A stretch of 64,000 bases of DNA from Psococerastis gibbosa (taxonomy: Eukaryota; Arthropoda; Insecta; Psocodea; Psocidae): the NCBI GenBank assembly GCA_963971405.1, contig OZ020489.1, positions 23,400,290 through 23,464,289 of the forward strand, written 5' to 3'. The stretch's first letter is position 1. Every line of letters begins with the position of its first letter. A program made the translations under genes and the position numbers. Below, piece after piece: positions 35,301-44,300 of the stretch. The notes under the pieces are model-generated. The model worked only from the letters and a program-made list of their open reading frames with translations, was not told where the DNA came from and did no database searches.

Positions 35301-38300
35301 TCCCTTCGTGCCACATCTATATCTATGAACCTAATATACAGTATACCTGAGAGGCTATAAAGAGAGCAACCGGAAGTTATTTCTAACTCATCGCCCGGTT
35401 GGAATGAAATTATGACGAAACAGTATAGTCTGGGCTAATGGACTTGTCCAATGTAGACATCGAAAATTGTATACAATCTTCGAATTTGAATTACAAGAGA
35501 TGACGACCACAGACGTTGGCAAAACGTTTGTAAGTACTCTTTTAATTCGACTTTTAGATTGTATTGTATTGTAGACCGGATTACAGGTATACAGCTGTCT
35601 TCTGAAGAAAGCCTTTGTTATCATATTATTGAGATGAAATTGTGGGCATACAAAGATTTCAAATATTTTACGAATGTCTTGGCAAATATAAATTTTATTG
35701 TAATCGATCAGCTCAGCTAATTTGCGTGACAATTCAGATTTTCCCTTGAAGTGTTTCTCATTCAGATATTTTTTTAACAAGAACAATTTTTGGCATACAT
35801 GATTTCATTACTCAACAAAAAAATCTTGTATGCACTGAAACTGATTTAACTAAACTAAATTAAAATAAGTGTGACCTTCCTTCACTAACTAATTCACAAC
35901 TTCGGCATGTCGCAGCTAACAAAAATTATGAAACTACTTTTCACCAGACTCACTTCTAGTTTCCTTTTAACCTAGCAATATCTAATCAAAATATATGCTA
36001 CTAAATTAACGCATATTATGCAACTTTAATTTACAAACGCAGTTGCAATTAGGAAGGAATATAAAACAACACTCTAAGTTTAAGATTCACCGGGACCGTA
36101 GAATGCTATATGCTCCCATTACAGAGATATCTTGGCGAAGCTTCTAAATTAGTTTAATTACGAAAGGGAATTAATTGGGGTACGAGACAGCAGGATAAGA
36201 TTACCTAGTCATCAAAGTTTGCAGACTCTCTTTACTCTGATGGCCCTCACGGCAGTCTGCGCCATGGTTACTTTTATTATTATTGTACAAAGGTAGCTAG
36301 CGGCATTATGACTAACAGTTCAACGTCATTTATTTATGAAATGAACGCAAGAACCTTTGGAAATGCTTCCACGTTACATCTCTTAAGGCGAGTATTCCAC
36401 TGGTCAATTTTACTTCAAATTTGATTTGAGATTTTTGTTTTACTCTATGACACTCTCCATTTTAATTTCCTCATGTTAAAATTGATCAATGATCATAGAG
36501 TAAAATCACGCGTTGCAAACAGTAACAAACTAAAATTAAAGAATGGTGTCGTCTAGGCATAATAAATAATTTAAATTAATTTCTTGAGAACGAACGAATT
36601 ATTTCGTAGTTTAAATCATAAAATTTCTTGAAGATTATAAAATTAAAAGAAACTTACAAATTTGGAAAAAATTGAAAACAAGAATAATCAATTGTTGAAA
36701 ACAAGTGGAATGGGGTGTAACAATAAATAATGCAACATTGATGATTTTCCGTCAATGACAAAATCAAATATGAAGTAAAATTGACCCGCCTGAAACAACC
36801 GTTCCGAAACACCGTGGGACGACAACCAATGAGGGTCATGACTAAGGACTGGCAGAGGATCATCTCTCTTTAATAGTGCACTATTTGGGATCTCAACTTC
36901 GACTTTGATGGCCAGGTGGTAACGTCCTTGCACTTGTGCGAGTCTTTACACGCCATGCGATCGGAGACGTGTCGTAACTCAACACGGGTAATAACCTACA
37001 GAGGCGACTAAAGAGGTCAATCGGATACATTCATTCCATTGTTTCTATGAGATTAACCTTTTCTTTAAAAAAAAATTAAATACAAATAAATAAAAAAACT
37101 GTATACGAGTAAATACGAGAAAGAATCGTTTATGTTGGCCAGCCATTATAATAATTATTATTATTATTTAGATAATATTAATTATTATTATTTAGAGAGT
37201 TGAGCCGACATAGGTCTTGGGACCCTTTGAAGAACATAATAATTGGGATCACATCCCAATTATTATACTATGACTATGACTATGAATCAACTGCTGAAAA
37301 ACAGCACATTGTTAGCAAAGACAGCAATGTCCTTCAATGGCAAGGCAATCAGATCAACCTGGTCGATGTAGGCAGCCCTAAAACAGTCCAACCGCGCCAG
37401 TTACAGAGCTGGACACGTGTTCCTCGGACTCGTGGCAGTGCCGGCAGACGGTAGGACCTCCATGACCCAGTACCCAGTTTGGCGGGTCATAAAATGAGAA
37501 AAGGTATTGATAATTAGGAGGGCACATTACCTTGCCACCCCAGCTTGCAGACTCGGTTGACTTTGATGGTGACCATGACGGGGAGACTCTGTTTCATTCC
37601 GCAGTCGTAGGCGACAACAGATAAGATATGGTTGTGGCTACGCTCGTAGTCCAGTGGCTCAGTGTTCCTGATAGCTCCTACAAACAAAACACACTGGATA
37701 AGTTTTTGGAGTGGTGCATCGCATCATCATACGCTTTTATTTACTTACGATTGCTTACAGCTCCACACCTGAGGCCTTAAGAGTGTACAGCCCGTAGCAA
37801 AGTGGCAGCCCGAAATTAAATACTTTTTATTTTTTATTTAATTTACTAAGCATGTTATTAATGATTTGGCTCATCAAAGTTGTAGAAGACTTCTTCATGC
37901 ATCATATAATAAGGTATTTTTAGTTTTCAAAATTGTAGTTTTTTTTATATAAAATCGATTATACGTGAAAGTTATTGTTTATAAAATATTTGCATGTTTC
38001 TGAAAAAACTACAATTTCGAAAATTAAAAATATCTTATAATATGATGCATGAAGTAGTCTTCTACAACTTTGATGAGCCAAATCTTTAATAACATGCTTA
38101 GTTAATTAAATAAAAAGTACTAAATTTCGGGCTGCCAATTTCCTACGGGCTCTTAAGATATGTAAAATGCATCTATGTATGTAAAGACTAGGGGGTGTCT
38201 TCTAGCATGATTTAGATGTTATTAACAAACTCCATCAAGGTGCTCTTTCATTCAAAGTTTTGCTGTTTCAGATTTTTTTAGTAGAGGAAAATCTATATTC

Positions 38301-41300
38301 ATAATGCATTGCCTTCTGCTGTATTAAGCGGTGTTGTGTTAGCCAATTGTACACATCTTCGCCATCTGCACATAGAAATTCTTTAATCGAACAATAATCC
38401 AATGCGTTAGGATAGGCAAAATCGTGGCCGCCAACTATTAATTATACTAATTGATAAGTGTGATCGAGTGTACTAATTCAGCTGTAGTACAGCGGGAGCA
38501 GACATTTATTCGAGACATTAGGACCAAGAGGTTGTTCAAATTAGTCTTTGGCTAGTGGCTACCAAGCAACAACACAACAACAAGTAGGAAAGTATGTACG
38601 GGCTAACTCGTACTGGTTCTTTATAATAATCCAATTTATAAGTACAAAATTAACGACAACAGTGCCCCTAAGCCCTAAGCTATTGAAGTACTACTGTACA
38701 TGAAAAGACATTTACTGCCAAGCTCACTTTTGTACTGTTGCTTTCAAATGCTGTTTTTTTCGATCAACTCAAGAAATTTAACGGCTTAGATTTCCGCCAA
38801 ACGATGAGATCCATTGTAAGAAAGTACTTGCCGTAATCTTACTCCGCGAGTATCTTTTGTGAAATATAACACGCAGCCACTTCCATTTAAGAGGCTCGTA
38901 ACAGAGACTTACAGTTAACAGCTTATAAAACCCAACGAGATCATGAGGATAAGAAATGAATGTTTCGTGGAACAAAGCGTTCACTTCAACCATAATAATG
39001 GTACACAAGAAAACATTTCAAAAAGCAGATATACACTAAATCTTTTTTACAGCCCCCAACATCATTTCTGTTAAGTCTAGTGTTTTCCGGAAATGTTAAA
39101 AATTAGAAGACTTTCGCGACTTGGCAAGCGAAAGAAATTGCTATATAGCATGCAATAAAAATTGTGCTTTCTCATGATGAACGGGATTTTTTGTAGTTTG
39201 TTAGAATAATTGCAAAAATTATCATTATTGGAGCTCACTGCTCAAGTTAACGAATGAAAATAGTAAACATTTATATTAAATTCCATATAAAAGAAAAATT
39301 AATGGAGATCCGGAGGAGTATGCTAAGTGACAATACCAACACTAGCCAAGTTTGCTTTCTCCCGCCCAAATGATGAGCATGTGCAAGCATTATCAAATTA
39401 CGTGTAGGCCGTTTTCATTAATATTGTAATGCCGTATATAGCACCAGCAAGCTAGGTGTGATAAATTCTTGGTAGTTATAGGCTTATAGCAATAAAATAA
39501 CACATTTCTTGAGAATTGAAATAGGTAATAAGTGGCTAATATAGCCAACCTATGTTGGGCGGGCAAGGAGTCAGGTAGACAGATGGCTTGGTGGACAAAA
39601 CCTCTGTCCGCCCTTGTCATGCAATGCTACACATGAACCTTTTGTTACGGCACGTTTTCCATGTTATCGCAGCAGTGAAAACGTGCACTAACAATGCACT
39701 AATGCACTAGTGACTAGTGGAATTTCAATTTTCAGTTGTATAACTTGTATTTCACTATTTCAGAGGACAGGAGGGCTGGGCCATTTTTTACTTTTTGTAC
39801 CGTTAAACTAGTATTCAACTAATATTAAATATAACCCACTATTCAATGCTCGTCAAGAACGTTTTATAACTCATAGTCCTCCCGTCCCCTACCGTGCCCT
39901 AAGACACCGCGAGCGCCAATAAAATGGATTGCATTGACTTCATAATGCGCATCATCAATCAAGCAATCACAAATTCACATACAGTACGTACAAGTATTTC
40001 GCTTTCCTCGGCAGTTGAAAACCCATAGACAACGGAATGTTCTAACCAAACACGAAATTATGCAGGTAATAGGAAACTATTGCAATGGGAACATATAGCT
40101 TGCCATGACCGGAGCATCTCTAAGGAAGATCTATGAGGTGACACCGCGTTGTCAAATCTCGGCCGTAATTTACGACCCCAGTTAATTCAACACGATTCTG
40201 CCCCCCCCCCCCTCCACACCCACTCCCAACATGACGGTCCCTCTAATTTACTCACCATCATAACCACAGCCCTCCCTCAGACAACATAATGAACCTTTTT
40301 GCGATTTATGCGGCAGTTACTCACAGAATAAAGCGGCCTGGAATGAGGTGTCTGTGTCACACAACAAAAAGGCAATCCGCATTTATTCCATCTCGTCAAA
40401 GTCATAATAAGGTTTATTATCAGCAACATTAAGGTAAATTATTTAAATTACGACAATCACTGCTAATTACATTACATTACCACAGTGGACCTCGGCCATA
40501 AGAGACATGGCTGGACCAAGCCGTAACAGTAACAGTTGTTCAACCTCTACCATTTAAGGACATGTACAGTAGTGGTACAGACTCCCAACTTTCACCCGAA
40601 AGGTTGTTGGTTCGAGTCCTACACTACAGGCGGTCCTGGGCTTTCCTAGTTGAGTGTAAGAGAGGGCTTTGCAGCCCTAACTCCGCTAGGTTGGCTTAGT
40701 AATAGAACAACAAAAAAGACAATATATATCATTTAAAACCTTAAAATAAAGTCACGGATTTTCACATCATGATGAGTGTGCTAGTCAAGGGTATTTTCTA
40801 TATGTGCTTTTAGGATAAGGAAAATCTATAGGCAGCCGATGTATAACCATAGAACTATTACAGTGTCTATACTAATTGAAAATGTAGCAAAGCATGTATA
40901 GGTTCACTCGTACCGTTTCCATTTATGCCAAGTCAAGAACCTCAACCATCTGTTTCACAGTCAAGTTTAACAACTGCACCATTCCTGATTCACTGATTTT
41001 TAAATAAAGCAGCCTATATATAATATTTAAAAATAACAATTTGATTAAGCATCATGCTCTGCATAAAAGCGCTATAAGCAATCGGGGCCAGTATGAATTG
41101 GTAGCGAGGTCATAGAGTCAGTCAGTAATTTTTGTAAAAAAAAAAAAATAAACCCCTCCCACACCCCTTCTCAACTGAGCCGTGACAAAAGCATTGAGTT
41201 CATCAAAATCGCTGAACCCAGACCAAATTCCCACACCCCAATACAAGCACTCGCCATACCATGATGCCTCGCATTTTACTCTGCAAACGCCTCCTAAATT

Positions 41301-44300
41301 GGCAACCCACCCAACGAATTACTGTTCATAGCTACATGCAATTTCCTATACATATATATATATATATTTAAAAAAAAAAAACAGTTGGGATGAACTTTAC
41401 AATTTGTGGGACCGCCCAACTTAAAAGAACCGGTCCGAGTTTACTCGAACATGCTTTCCAATTTATCAACATTAGTAGGTAGAGAATATGAGTAATTTCA
41501 TGGTAAATAATTTTCCAGTGGTTAAATTTCCGATATCTCGGAGGGGGGGGGTCCAGCTGACGTCACTGCTGGAAGTGAAATAAATTCTAGATAGGTCAGT
41601 CAACACATTAATTACCACACAGTTCATCAAAATTGACTGAGTAGCTTGCCCGGAAATCGATGAACAGACAGAACTACAGACAGACAGACAGACAGACAGA
41701 GCGACAGACAGACATTTCGTAAAAACCACTTTTTTGGGTTCCTGGGACCTCAAAACGTGTAAATCCGTTGAAATCTCGGAATCGAAAATTTCGACCATCA
41801 CAAAGCTTTCCTTATACTACGTATAAATTGGACTCACAGTTAATTTAACGACGGGGGAGTTTAATCACTCAGCTAGTCTATTAACCTTCTATGGTATAGT
41901 GGTAGCTTGTTCGTACGTGTGCGAGTCTCTACAAGCCATGCGATCGGAAACCTGTCGTAACTCAACACAGGTATTACCTACAGCGGCGGCTGAAGAGTTT
42001 ATTCGGATACATTCATTGAATTGTTTGTATGCGAATAATCTTTTTAAAAGAAAAAAGAAAAGAAAAATCTCTGGGTTAGTTTATCCTTGTCTTTTTGCGA
42101 TACGACTGCTGGCAGTGATTCTGCGATTCATTCTAACATTATAATAAAAATTAATAACAGTGACGTTTGAAGTAAAGAATGAACTTTAGGTTCCGCACAG
42201 GTCCGCCGCAGACAAATTAAAATAGACTATTACTTTTTCTCTGTGTAACAGCTTTACAAGTGCCTGGTTTAAAACAATTTCCATCCGTATAAAAACTACG
42301 TCAAAATTTGCCAAGAGAAGGAGTCGGAAGTGTTAGACCCAAACCACAGCTAATCTATTGAGCTTGACTTTGGCAAAAGTGAAGGGCTGTCAGCAGTAAC
42401 ACACAAAACACACCACTCAAACTTGGGTTTCTGGGCGAAATACTTTGAAACCAAAAATTCATTGGCGAGCAAACCACATGAATTTCGTGCATCAGTGGGG
42501 AAACATTTCGTGTAAACATGATAAACATGATGGTAGACACAAAATTAAAAGAAACAGACTACCCCAAAATACTAGTATTACGATATAACCAATAGTTAAA
42601 TAACTACTACTTAATACTAGTTTTATTTACATAAGTTTTTTTACATTCAAGTCAAACTAGATTTATATTAATTTTGTCTTGGTCAAGGTAACGCAGCGTT
42701 ATGGCGACCATATTATACAAGTTTACCTCCATTAGGTTCTTGTATTTGTGTGGCGCAAGGAATCAAATAGTTATACAATCAGAGGAATTCATACAGAAAA
42801 TCTTTCAGTACCTCACTTATAAAACTTTAAAAAGCAAAAGCTTTTTAGGACAAAAATGTTGTGCTTCAATGAGTAGAATGTGGCTTTGTAGGCTGCTTAG
42901 TTAAATTGAATCAAAGGTTTAGGTTATGAATGAGACTAGAAGCAAGAGATTCTGCCAGTATCTTTTCCTTCAACATCTTTTACCTTTTGCTGCTAATCCT
43001 CACCTTTCAGAGTGAATTGAGAATTCCGCTGAATGTATCAAAATCCCCTCGAGTCCCACTGCTGAATTCAAAATAAATGGTTAGGCAACGGAGGTCGTTC
43101 TTACCTTCATTGTCAATGGTAAAGGGTTGATCACTGGTCAGGATTTCGTATTTGCAGACGTCTCCGAATTTTGGCGTGCAATCCCGATCGGTAGCCTCGA
43201 CACGTACGATCTCTTTGTACAGTCGGCCCTCATCCACTTGTTTGACATAACTGGGCTCGATGAACGTCGGGGCGTACTCGTTGATGTCAACGACGGATAT
43301 GTGTACAGTCGCACTGCAAAAATAAAAATATCGTCAACCACTACCGTCAAAATGCACATCCCAGTCTTTTGCTTTAGGTATTAAATAAAGTAAAAAAACC
43401 GAACAGGTTGTTTTCCCAAGCAATGTTTTGGTTTTGAATAAAAAATGATTTTTTGAAGATATCTATTGTACTTGTATATCTAGTATTTGTAATAATATGC
43501 CCCAATGCATTGCATACCCTGCCATTATTACTATGTAGTATTATAACAGTCTGCCCGTTCTAGACTATCCAATCGTCCCTATGATCAATTCAGTGCTGTG
43601 GGATAGGGAAAGTCGAGGGATCCGAAATGTAACCATAGGAAAATTATTTACTATGGAATTTCTCATATTATCTATCTACTAATTGATAAAGAGGAAAGCC
43701 TGACAGGTTCACTAGTTTCGGTTCTTTTGAAGAAGCAACGTGGCGGAAAAAGTTAATTGAGCACAATTTAAAAGGCGCTCTTTGCCATGCAGGTAAGAAT
43801 TGTGATTTATGTTCATTTACACAATCACTTAGAGCTTTCTTACAGTCGCATCCCGGTCGTCAAATCTCATTAAGAGTACGCTACATCGTCGCGAAGGCAT
43901 TTTCCTGGGAAACAAGATACAGCCAATAGATTGGGCCAAGTTGCACGTGCTTCGCCTCAGAGCCCCTAGTGTAGAAAAAAAATAGCAGGCTTATTTTACT
44001 ACAAAGAAATTTCACAACCTCAATTTCCAGACGCACCGAATAAAAAACTATGGAGTTTATTCTGCAGGCCAATATTTGAGTAACCGTCAATTAAGGTACT
44101 TGGCAGATAAGATGACGTCTACTATATACAGCTCAATTCAAGGATAATTCAGGAGTCTAGTAAGCGCATATTAACTTATTAAAGTGGAACTAAGGGATAA
44201 ATGAAAGTCACGAGTCAGGGCTGAGAAGTTCATTTGTTGCCATGGCAGCCTGACCGCACAACAACACCGCGATATAACAACCGCGGGACATGAGCCCTTT

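Larger units (their letters stand above)
38160..43104. other. Long calsyntenin intron between exons b and c, mostly unique
   Basis: Contains the SINEs at 40560 and 41886 and repeat D at 41403. No extra exon was recognised. Confidence 0.5.
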
